A stretch of 5,588 bases of DNA from OLB11 sp044234005. Lineage in GTDB: Bacteria > Bacteroidota > Bacteroidia > Chitinophagales > Chitinophagaceae. The notes beneath the pieces were generated by a model. That model was not told the origin of the DNA. It saw only the letters and a program-made list of their open reading frames with translations, and made no database searches. The stretch covers positions 1-5,588 of the forward strand of contig JBIIJE010000152.1 in the NCBI GenBank assembly GCA_044234005.1, read 5' to 3'. Below are positions 1 through 5,588 of the stretch, piece after piece; positions within the stretch are counted from its first letter, which is position 1; every line of letters begins with the position of its first letter. Both the position numbers and the translations under genes were made by a program.

Positions 1-96
1 ATTGATGGCATGACTGAGCAACAAAAATATTTAAGTACATTTAAGTTATTAGAAAGCTTAAAACCTAAATCTAAATTGGAAATATTAAATAATTGA
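1..96 (+). CDS. C-terminal end of an unidentified protein (5' partial)
   Basis: Frame 1 is open from the window edge to a TGA at 94-96 and gives 31 residues, including MTEQQKYLSTFKLLESLKPK and ending KLEILNN. The tail is polar, Lys/Leu-rich and probably helical. Its use of AAA, TTA and AAT codons matches the genuine genes in the window. It contains no diagnostic motif, so no family is assigned. The start and most of the gene lie upstream. It is called as coding because it is the only frame that looks protein-like here and the gene may be long. A chance open frame at the window edge cannot be excluded. Confidence 0.45.
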   Translation: MDGMTEQQKYLSTFKLLESLKPKSKLEILNN

Positions 97-291
97 ATTA
101 GTTGAAATAATACCGATTACAGTCTTCATGTAGTCCTCTTCTGCAAATCCTATTGAGATTCTGAAAAATTGTCAATTGTCTCATTTCATACAACAACATC
201 ATTTGATATACATAAATAGATTGAGAATTTAAAGACTTCAAAAAGCTGCTTTACTTCTCTCATCATCTCTAGTATAAATTTTATACCAATC
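97..291. other. Intergenic stretch, possibly decayed sequence
   Basis: No intact gene, RNA gene or clear terminator is seen here. The sequence is very AT-rich. On the minus strand one short open frame (171 down to a TAA at 85-87) encodes a protein-like peptide containing RISIGFAEEDYMKTV. It is bounded upstream by a stop at 172-174 and has no start. With the broken gene next to it, this may be a remnant of a decayed gene, but no family can be named with confidence. Confidence 0.4.
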
Positions 292-954
292 TCAAGCAAG
301 ACTTGGGATTAATGCTTGCTTGACTTTAAAATTTTCTTTAAAAAAAACCCCTAACATTGTAATTAACGCACCACAAAAAGCCATAAACATATCTTTTTGA
401 GCATCCCAAATATCAGCTTGCGTACCCAAATACGCTAACCCTTGTTCTGGAAAAAATACATCGGCTACGGCCCATCCAATCAGCTCATACAAGCAGCTAA
501 ATGACAATGTAATCTCTATTGGTAGAAGCCAAGAACCTCAATTTGGAAATTTCATTTTACTCATAAAAAAATCGCGCATAGGATAAGCTAACATAAAGCC
601 AAAGCTAAAATGTACTATTCTATCATAATGATTTCTTTCGAAATGAAAAAAGTCTTTGAGCCAATATCCGAATGGATTCTCGGCTTAGGTATACATCGCC
701 CCATAAATATGTAAGCTCAAGTATATAAAAATAAAAGTGTAAGTAACATCTGAGAATTTAAATCTTTGATGACTAAAAATTAAAACAGCTAAAAAAAATA
801 TAACTAGTGTATTCTCAATAATCCAATTTATTAAATCTGTTGTGCCAATCAAAGTAGAAATCCAGAAAATGATGAATAGTAATAAGTAGGTTTGCAGCAT
901 TCTATTATTTTGAATTGAATATCTTTCAGGTGAACTCGATGTCGAAAAATGCAT
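292..954 (-). pseudogene. YjdF/DUF2238-family inner membrane protein gene with two in-frame stop codons
   Basis: Reading the minus strand from ATG 952-954 to TGA 292-294 gives one uninterrupted frame of 220 codons except for two stops: TAA at 685-687 (codon 90) and TGA at 538-540 (codon 139). No frameshift is needed. The conceptual protein has family-like features in order: hydrophobic segments at about residues 19-38, 49-60 and 70-88; HIYGAMYT then AENPFGYWLKDFF directly across the first stop; HYDRIVHFSFGF (109-120); a PxE...SFSCLYELIGWAV block (about 144-163); and LGTQADIWDAQKDMFMA near the C-terminus. E. coli YjdF, from memory, has matching blocks (HYTYARVP, YDRIGHF, LGTQGDVWDTQWDMF). The first stop sits where that family has Tyr, and the second probably replaces a Trp (TGG to TGA). 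ATG 898-900 (residue 19) is a likelier original start, because family members begin just before the first membrane segment. The family's molecular function is not known. Recent inactivation is the simplest reading; readthrough or sequence errors are alternatives. Confidence 0.85.
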
Positions 955-976
955 GTAAGTGATTTACTGATTTTGC

Positions 977-1108
977 TGGCAAATTAACTAAATTATGTTT
1001 GTATTCGAACCTAGGATGAATACAATCCGCTTTGGTAAGAATAATCAATTATTTCTTAAACAATTCCTCTGAATGCGAACGGCAAACCTTTACCAAGTTA
1101 ATTTGCCA
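977..1108. repeat. Perfect 13-bp inverted repeat, arms 977-989 and 1096-1108
   Basis: The left arm TGGCAAATTAACT (977-989) is the exact reverse complement of AGTTAATTTGCCA (1096-1108), with 106 bp between them. The spacer holds smaller palindromes: GTATTC/GAATAC (1001-1006 and 1018-1023) and TTGGTAA/TTACCAA (1032-1038 and 1090-1096). The 132-bp unit has no coding capacity. It could be a MITE-like remnant, a structured transcript, or chance in AT-rich DNA. No convincing target-site duplication flanks it. Confidence 0.4.
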
Positions 1109-1210
1109 ATTTCAGCTTGTACGTTCTTGAATCTCTTCTGGCATTTGGCAATAATTGTGGATGCCTATTAGAGATATTCCTATTAGATTTTTAATTTCCA
1201 TCACTTTATT

Positions 1211-1218
1211 TATTTTCG
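1211..1218 (+). promoter_or_regulatory. Possible Bacteroidota -7 element upstream of tcdA
   Basis: TATTTTCG differs from the Bacteroidota -7 consensus TAnnTTTG at one position and lies 4 nt before the tcdA ATG. No good -33 TTG or TTTG is found at the usual spacing. The call rests mainly on the same placement being seen before the other two plus-strand genes. Confidence 0.25.
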
Positions 1219-1222
1219 CACT

Positions 1223-2005
1223 ATGCATAATTTTCCGATTTGGTTAGAAAGAACCGAGCTTTTGATAGGTGATGAATCTCTTCACATTTTAAGCAAATTG
1301 AACATTTTAATCGTTGGTGTAGGCGGTGTTGGAAGTTTCGCGGCTGAGTTTTTAGCACGTGTGGGTATTGGCAACATGACAATAGTTGATGGCGATAATG
1401 TTGATATTACCAATATCAATCGGCAACTACCCGCAGTTCATAGTACCATTGCGATTTCCAAGGTAGAGTTGATGAAAGAACGTATTCGAGATATTAACCC
1501 AAATATTCTATTAACCACCATTAATCAATTTTTAAATCCAGCTGAAACCAATCAAATTGTAAGCGCACAAAAGTATGATTATGTGTTAGATTGCATCGAC
1601 TCTGTAACGCCAAAATTGCATTTGATTAAAGCTGCTAAAGAAAACAATTGTAAAATAATTAGTAGCATGGGTGCTGGAGGGAAAATAGACTCTATGAAAA
1701 TTAAATATGCTGACATTTCTAAAACACATATGTGTCCATTTGCATACTATATAAGAAAAAGGCTGCGTAATGATGGCATTTATGGTGGAGTTATGACTGT
1801 TTTTTCTGAAGAAAAACCTATAGAAGAATCTATCAAAACAACTGATGGTACAAACTTTAAGAAATCGTTTTATGGCACAATTTCATATATCCCTGCCCTA
1901 TTCGGATTACATATGGCATCTTGGGTAATTCGTGATGCGATTGATAAGTTTGAAGTAAATTCTGCTTGTACACCCAAGAAGATAAAGCCTAGGAATCAAT
2001 CTTAG
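1223..2005 (+). CDS. tcdA: tRNA threonylcarbamoyladenosine dehydratase (TcdA; ThiF/E1-like)
   Basis: The family catalyses ATP-dependent dehydration of t6A to cyclic t6A at position 37 of ANN-decoding tRNAs in the cytoplasm. The 260-residue product is close to the E. coli length of 268. Visible features in order are the N-terminal WLERTELLIG typical of TcdA; the glycine-rich nucleotide loop VGVGGVGS (31-38) with AAEFLARVGIG after it; the acidic and Asn/Arg patch VDGDNVDITNINRQ (55-68), which corresponds to the ATP-binding region of E1-like enzymes; DCIDSVTPK (123-131), matching E. coli DAIDSVRPK; MGAGGKID (149-156); a CPFAYYIRKRLR segment (171-182) equivalent to DPLAARLRERLK; and the C-terminal GTISYIPALFGLHMASWVI. 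It lacks the E1 C-terminal ubiquitin-like domains and the ThiF/MoeB zinc CxxC pairs, which favours TcdA over ThiF or MoeB. ATG 1223 is chosen because WLERTELLIG starts six residues later, as in relatives. No Shine-Dalgarno is seen. The next gene, ribBA, begins 65 bp downstream. Confidence 0.92.
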   Translation: MHNFPIWLERTELLIGDESLHILSKLNILIVGVGGVGSFAAEFLARVGIGNMTIVDGDNVDITNINRQLPAVHSTIAISKVELMKERIRDINPNILLTTINQFLNPAETNQIVSAQKYDYVLDCIDSVTPKLHLIKAAKENNCKIISSMGAGGKIDSMKIKYADISKTHMCPFAYYIRKRLRNDGIYGGVMTVFSEEKPIEESIKTTDGTNFKKSFYGTISYIPALFGLHMASWVIRDAIDKFEVNSACTPKKIKPRNQS

Positions 2006-2070
2006 ATTTTTACAATTGGTCTTAACTAAAAAGTGCCGATTCATGCTAAATACTAGTTTATATTTGCCTC
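2006..2070 (+). other. tcdA-ribBA spacer, no FMN riboswitch
   Basis: The spacer is 65 bp, too short for an FMN riboswitch, and shows none of its conserved blocks. No strong hairpin followed by a T-run is visible after tcdA, so readthrough from tcdA into ribBA is possible. It carries the -7-like element at 2059-2066. Confidence 0.5.
2059..2066 (+). promoter_or_regulatory. Bacteroidota-type -7 element directly before ribBA
   Basis: TATATTTG matches the consensus TAnnTTTG exactly and ends 4 nt before the ribBA ATG. Transcription from it would begin at or very near the start codon and give a leaderless or nearly leaderless mRNA. No TTTG lies at the expected -33 spacing, so the match could be chance in AT-rich DNA. 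Confidence 0.4.
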
Positions 2071-3270
2071 ATGCTAGATACAATTGAAAGCGCCATTGAG
2101 GATATTAAGCAAGGCAAATTAGTCATAGTAGTAGATGATGAAAATCGTGAAAATGAAGGTGACTTTGTAACTGCTGCCCGAAATGCTACGCCTGATATTA
2201 TAAACTTCATGAGTAAATATGGACGTGGTTTGATTTGTGCGCCACTGGTTGAAGATAGATGTGAAGAGTTAGAACTCAACTTAATGGTCGTTGAGAATAC
2301 TGAGCTTCATCAAACTCCATTTACGATATCGGTAGATTTAATTGGTGATGGTTGTACAACCGGAATCTCTTCTCACGACCGTTCTAAAACGATTCAAGCA
2401 TTAATTAACCCAGGAACAAAACCAAACGATTTAGCTCGACCTGGACATATTTTTCCCTTAAAAGCTCGTCGTGAAGGTGTTTTGCGTAGAGCAGGTCATA
2501 CTGAAGCAGCTATTGATTTATCGAAACTTGCTGGATTTGAACCTGCTGGTGTGATTGTTGAAATTATTGATGAGAATGGTGAAATGGCTCGATTGCCAAG
2601 GCTTATGGAAATCGCTAAGAAACATAATCTCAAAATAATTTCGATTGAAGATCTAATCGCTTATCGAATTAAATCGGAGAATTATGTTGAAGAACAAATT
2701 CGTGTAAACATGCCAACTGAATTTGGCGATTTCGAATTAGTTGCCTTTAAAGATTTAAAAACAAATGAGCTGCATCATGCCTTAATAAAGGGATCCTGGC
2801 AAAAAGACGAACCCGTTTTACTTCGTGTGCATAGTTCTTGTTTTACAGGAGATATTTTACATTCACTAAGATGCGATTGTGGGGAGCAATTACAACATGC
2901 CATGCAAATGGTACAAGAAGCTGGAAAAGGAATGGTATTATATATGAATCAAGAAGGAAGAGGCATAGGTTTGTTAAATAAGTTAAAAGCATACAAACTG
3001 CAAGAGCAAGGCAGAGATACCGTAGAAGCAAACTTAGAATTGGGTTTTGAAATGGATCAAAGAGATTATGGAGTTGGAGCTCAAATTTTGAGAAAACTAA
3101 ATGTCTCAAAAATTAAATTGATTACAAATAATCCTAAAAAAAGAGTTGGATTAATGGGTTATGGCTTGGAAATAGTGGATGTTGTTTCTATAGAAATGAA
3201 GAGCAATCCTCACAACGAAAAATATTTACAGACTAAGCGTGACAAACTAGGTCATGAAATCATGAAGTAA
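2071..3270 (+). CDS. ribBA: Bifunctional 3,4-dihydroxy-2-butanone-4-phosphate synthase / GTP cyclohydrolase II
   Basis: The enzyme makes both inputs of riboflavin synthesis: the N-terminal RibB domain converts ribulose 5-phosphate to DHBP plus formate, and the C-terminal RibA domain opens GTP to the diaminopyrimidine precursor. The 399 residues are the usual fusion length. RibB (about 1-200) shows the acidic metal and substrate loop DDENRENEGD (22-31), GCTTGISSHDR (94-104 region), RPGHIFPL (123-130) and RAGHTEAAIDL (140-150), with the catalytic His/Glu pair in HTE. RibA (about 208-399) shows RVHSSCFTGD (252-261), zinc ligands Cys257, Cys268 and Cys270 with the same spacing as E. coli RibA, NQEGRGIGL (293-301), RDYGVGAQIL (331-340) and TNNPKKRVGL (352-361). 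All key motifs of both halves are present, so both activities are expected. ATG 2071 gives the family N-terminus (ExAIEDIKQGK). It lies between tcdA and a surface protein gene rather than in a rib operon, and no FMN riboswitch precedes it. Confidence 0.97.
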   Translation: MLDTIESAIEDIKQGKLVIVVDDENRENEGDFVTAARNATPDIINFMSKYGRGLICAPLVEDRCEELELNLMVVENTELHQTPFTISVDLIGDGCTTGISSHDRSKTIQALINPGTKPNDLARPGHIFPLKARREGVLRRAGHTEAAIDLSKLAGFEPAGVIVEIIDENGEMARLPRLMEIAKKHNLKIISIEDLIAYRIKSENYVEEQIRVNMPTEFGDFELVAFKDLKTNELHHALIKGSWQKDEPVLLRVHSSCFTGDILHSLRCDCGEQLQHAMQMVQEAGKGMVLYMNQEGRGIGLLNKLKAYKLQEQGRDTVEANLELGFEMDQRDYGVGAQILRKLNVSKIKLITNNPKKRVGLMGYGLEIVDVVSIEMKSNPHNEKYLQTKRDKLGHEIMK

Positions 3271-3309
3271 ATTAATCAGGTAATTTCACAAAAAAGATAT
3301 TATTCGTAT
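3271..3309 (+). other. ribBA to kelch-protein spacer with a weak -7-like sequence
   Basis: The spacer is 39 bp and AT-rich, without a recognisable terminator. TATTATTCG (3298-3306) ends 3 nt before the next ATG and resembles TAnnTTTG only loosely, with one extra base and C for T. The shortness of the gap allows co-transcription with ribBA, although no functional tie is evident. Confidence 0.3.
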
Positions 3310-5588
3310 ATGTTGCGCAACACACTTTTCTTATTGCTTTTTTTTGCCACCCATACTGCTTTTACACAGACTGGATCTTGGGTATGGATGAAAGGGAGTA
3401 ATTTCACAAACCAATTGGGTCAATATGGAACACAAGGTGTTGCTTCTGCCTCAAATAGCCCTTGTAATCGTTATCAAAACGCATTTTGGCGAGATCTCGA
3501 TGGAAATTTATGGATATTTGGTGGCCAATATAAAACAGGAGGCAATACCTTTTATTTGAATGATTTATGGAAGTACGATATCACCATCAACCAATGGACT
3601 TGGATGAAAGGTCCACAATTTACCTCAAACCCTAATGGTGATTATGGAATATTGGGAGTAAGCGCCTCAAGCAATTTACCATGTGCTAGAGGAAACGGTA
3701 TACTATGTTGGACAGACAACTATGGCAAATTTTGGCTCTATGGCGGTGAAACAAGTGCGGGTGTTTTGGGAGATTTATGGCAATATAATCTATCCAATAA
3801 TGAATGGACTTGGATAAATGGTTCACAAAGTCTTAATACGCCAGCCGTGTTTGGTACACAACAAGTAGCTAATTCAAGCAATACACCAGGTTCTCGAAAA
3901 CAAACGCAGTCTTGTTGGGTTGACAACCTAAACAATTTGTGGTTTCATGGTGGTAACAAATTAAACAATCAAAACAAATTTTATGATGATTTGTGGAAAT
4001 ACAATATAACAAACAATCAATGGACCTGGATGAAAGGCACAATTGGGCAAAATTTTGCTGGAACCTACGGTGTAAAAGGCGTGGAAGCGGCGAATAATTT
4101 ACCACCAGGTAGATGGGCATATTCGAAGTGGAAAGATAAATTTGGCAATCTATATAATTTTGGAGGATTAACTAGCCTTGGCATTGGAACAGTTCGACTG
4201 AATGATGTTTGGAAATATAATGGATTTACCAATAATTGGACATGGATAAGTGGTAGCAATTCTCCAGACCACCCTGGTACTTATGGTCCCTATTGTGTGG
4301 CAGATTCTTTTAAGTATCCTCCATCAAGATACGAAAATCAAAGTGCGCAACCTTTCAATTGCACCGATATTTTTTGGACATTTGGCGGAAGAAATACAGC
4401 CGGTTCTTTTTATAATGACTTATGGTTATTTAATACAATCAACTCAAAGTGGTCATTAATCAGTGGTAATACCACACCTAATAGCAATGGTAATTATGGC
4501 ATTCAAGGTATTTCTAGTCCAAGCAATATGATATCAGCAAGAGCTGGATGCTCAATGTGGAATGATAATGAAAATAATATCTGGGTATTTGGCGGACAAA
4601 ATATGAGTGGTGATTTTTTAAGCGATTTATGGAAATACACGCCTGATACGAGTTGCTTTCAAACCGCACTTTCTTCAACGCTAAATTTACAAGCACCATT
4701 GGTAAATTCTATTTGTCAAAATGACACCGTGCCCATGGGGATACCCATTTTTACAAATGTCACTTGGTTTCCAAATGCAGGTGTAACAACAAATTCTGAC
4801 ACTACGATTTTAAACTTCTCACCAAGTGCTACCACTACATATACCGTAATTGGTAACAATTCTATTTTATGCCAAGGAACAGACACAATTTCATTTACAA
4901 TCAATGTAACGCCTAATTCGCAACCGAATATTGCCGCACCGACTGACACGAACCTTTGTCTTGGAGAATCTACAAGTATAGCGTTGGATCCAAATTTAAA
5001 CGTGTCGTATTTTCCTACGCAAAATGTCGTACCGAATAGCGACACATCGCTACTTAACTTTACACCAAATATCACCACAAATTACACCCTAATAGCATCA
5101 TACGGCACTTGTTCAGTGATTGACACCTTAGATTTTACCATACAAGTCAATACAAGCCCAATCATTAATTTAGTAGCCCCCAACCCTTTAAACCTATGTG
5201 AAGGGAGTTCTACGACAATGTTTTTAAATCCCAATTACAATATTAGCATTTCGCCTCTGACAAATGTCGCAACTAATGCCGACACTTCGCAACTAGTTTT
5301 TAGCCCTTTGTCGTCGACTACTTATACAATTGTCGCAACCACAAGCGGCTTTTGTGCCGATACAAGCGACATTAGCTTTACGATTCAAGTAGACACGCCA
5401 GTAAAAATTAATCTACCTACATTTCCTAACCTAAATATTTGCCAAGGAGAAGAAGCCATTTTTAATTTACCAAGCGGTTTAAAAATCGTTAGCATTTTCC
5501 CGACAAACAACGCAGCTTTAATTAATAGTAACCAATCTATACTTTTTAATCCGAGCATCAGTACGAATTATATTTTAATTGTTGATAG
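3310..5588 (+). CDS. Exported kelch-repeat protein with tandem Ig-like repeats (3' partial)
   Basis: The frame from ATG 3310 is open for 759 codons to the window end with no stop. Residues 1-20 form a signal peptide: MLRN, then the hydrophobic TLFLLLFFA, with likely cleavage between about 17 and 20. Residues 24-447 are six kelch/galactose-oxidase-like repeats of 66-72 residues, starting at W24, W96, W166, W238, W310 and W381. Each runs W(T/V/S)W(M/I)xG, YGxxGV, a P-x-x-R-like turn, a GG pair after an aromatic strand (71-72, 145-146, 214-215, 285-286, 359-360, 428-429), then NDLWKYN. Starting at WVWMKG and ending at DLWKY suggests one six-bladed propeller closed by the N-terminal strand. From about 458, Ig-like repeats of 80-81 residues follow, with a cysteine at 469, 550, 630 and 711 and a second at 521, 601 and 682; the fourth is cut by the window. 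The protein is probably secreted or surface-anchored and may bind a ligand or glycan. Its substrate is unknown. A type IX sorting domain past the window is inferred only. Confidence 0.9.
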   Translation, partial: MLRNTLFLLLFFATHTAFTQTGSWVWMKGSNFTNQLGQYGTQGVASASNSPCNRYQNAFWRDLDGNLWIFGGQYKTGGNTFYLNDLWKYDITINQWTWMKGPQFTSNPNGDYGILGVSASSNLPCARGNGILCWTDNYGKFWLYGGETSAGVLGDLWQYNLSNNEWTWINGSQSLNTPAVFGTQQVANSSNTPGSRKQTQSCWVDNLNNLWFHGGNKLNNQNKFYDDLWKYNITNNQWTWMKGTIGQNFAGTYGVKGVEAANNLPPGRWAYSKWKDKFGNLYNFGGLTSLGIGTVRLNDVWKYNGFTNNWTWISGSNSPDHPGTYGPYCVADSFKYPPSRYENQSAQPFNCTDIFWTFGGRNTAGSFYNDLWLFNTINSKWSLISGNTTPNSNGNYGIQGISSPSNMISARAGCSMWNDNENNIWVFGGQNMSGDFLSDLWKYTPDTSCFQTALSSTLNLQAPLVNSICQNDTVPMGIPIFTNVTWFPNAGVTTNSDTTILNFSPSATTTYTVIGNNSILCQGTDTISFTINVTPNSQPNIAAPTDTNLCLGESTSIALDPNLNVSYFPTQNVVPNSDTSLLNFTPNITTNYTLIASYGTCSVIDTLDFTIQVNTSPIINLVAPNPLNLCEGSSTTMFLNPNYNISISPLTNVATNADTSQLVFSPLSSTTYTIVATTSGFCADTSDISFTIQVDTPVKINLPTFPNLNICQGEEAIFNLPSGLKIVSIFPTNNAALINSNQSILFNPSISTNYILIVD
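3379..4651 (+). repeat. Six tandem kelch-type repeats within the exported protein
   Basis: The coding sequence for residues 24-447 repeats about every 210-216 bp. Shared protein signatures are WTWMKG at the start, YGxxGV about 16 residues later, and DLWKYN at the end. The repeats have diverged in sequence: the PGAR-type turn found in related proteins reads PCNR, PCAR, PGSR, PPGR, PPSR and ISAR. They look like old, independently drifting blades rather than recent duplications. Confidence 0.8.
4681..5588 (+). repeat. Tandem Ig-like repeats, three full and one cut by the window
   Basis: Repeat units of about 240 bp start near residues 458, 539, 618 and 698 of the exported protein. Each unit carries (L/I)CxGE-like or CQND near its start, a mid-unit NSDT or NADTS element followed by LxFxP, then TTYT(V/L/I), a second Cys, DT and FTI(Q/N)V. 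The two Cys are 51-52 residues apart in the three complete units. The fourth is truncated after residue 759. Confidence 0.75.

Larger units (their letters stand above)
955..1222. other. Intergenic region between the broken DUF2238 gene and tcdA
   Basis: This is the divergent gap between the minus-strand pseudogene and tcdA. It contains the 13-bp inverted repeat and a possible promoter element just before tcdA. No intact gene is seen. A short minus-strand frame (1201 down to TGA 1112-1114, 29 residues, ending MPEEIQERTS) and other short protein-like pieces occur, but none is recognisable. It may include further decayed coding sequence. Confidence 0.4.

Noticed and set aside
538..687. Alternative genetic code explaining the stops in the DUF2238 gene
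   Set aside because: Two different stop codons (TAA and TGA) are involved. tcdA and ribBA end in TAG and TAA at normal family lengths and the partial gene ends in TGA, so reassignment is not supported.
1001..1023. tRNA T-loop-like GGTTCGAAT on the minus strand
   Set aside because: The flanking bases do not form a T-stem, and no acceptor, D or anticodon arms can be built around it.
1161..1247. 28-residue hydrophobic plus-strand frame (MPIRDIPIRF...) overlapping the tcdA start
   Set aside because: It could be a small membrane peptide, but it is very short, overlaps the well-supported tcdA start out of frame, and has no initiation signal.
2006..2070. FMN riboswitch upstream of ribBA
   Set aside because: The spacer is only 65 bp and lacks the conserved FMN aptamer segments. 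The sequence before it is tcdA coding sequence.
2843..3109. 88-residue antisense open frame inside ribBA
   Set aside because: It is a shadow of the conserved RibA domain. Its hydrophobic, Leu-rich look comes from reverse-reading Lys/Glu codons.
4716..5078. 120-residue antisense open frame opposite the Ig-like repeats
   Set aside because: It lies wholly within the strongly supported plus-strand exported protein, has no family motif, and arises from Thr/Asn-rich codons read in reverse.

Overview
The window looks like a piece of a Bacteroidota chromosome. It is AT-rich, its genes lack obvious Shine-Dalgarno sequences, and it has a Bacteroidota-type -7 element (TAnnTTTG form). It also encodes a large exported kelch-plus-Ig-like surface protein of a kind common in Flavobacteriia, Chitinophagia and Saprospiria relatives. 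The exact genus cannot be read from the sequence.

Left part (1-1222): the tail of an unidentified plus-strand gene ends at 96. A decayed-looking stretch follows. Its only recognisable content is a minus-strand YjdF/DUF2238-family membrane protein gene (292-954). That gene keeps one reading frame over 220 codons but carries two in-frame stop codons, TAA at 685-687 and TGA at 538-540. The flanking gaps hold no convincing intact gene. The gap at 955-1222 contains a perfect 13-bp inverted repeat (arms 977-989 and 1096-1108).

Middle part (1223-3270): two intact housekeeping genes lie on the plus strand. The first is tcdA, a ThiF/E1-like enzyme that cyclises tRNA t6A to ct6A. The second is ribBA, a bifunctional DHBP synthase / GTP cyclohydrolase II that supplies both precursors entering riboflavin synthesis. 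They are 65 bp apart and are not functionally linked in any obvious way.

Right part (3310-5588): an open reading frame of at least 759 codons begins 39 bp after ribBA and runs off the window without a stop. It encodes a signal peptide, six kelch-type repeats of about 70 residues (probably one six-bladed propeller), and at least three and a half Ig-like repeats of about 80 residues. It is most likely a secreted or cell-surface protein. A type IX secretion C-terminal sorting domain beyond the window would fit but is not seen.

All three plus-strand genes have a T-rich sequence ending in TTTG or TTCG 3-4 nt before the ATG. This could mean that promoters abut the start codons and the transcripts are leaderless. 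No clearly new biological system is visible. The double-nonsense DUF2238 gene, the start-proximal promoter pattern and the large repeat protein are the points most worth checking.
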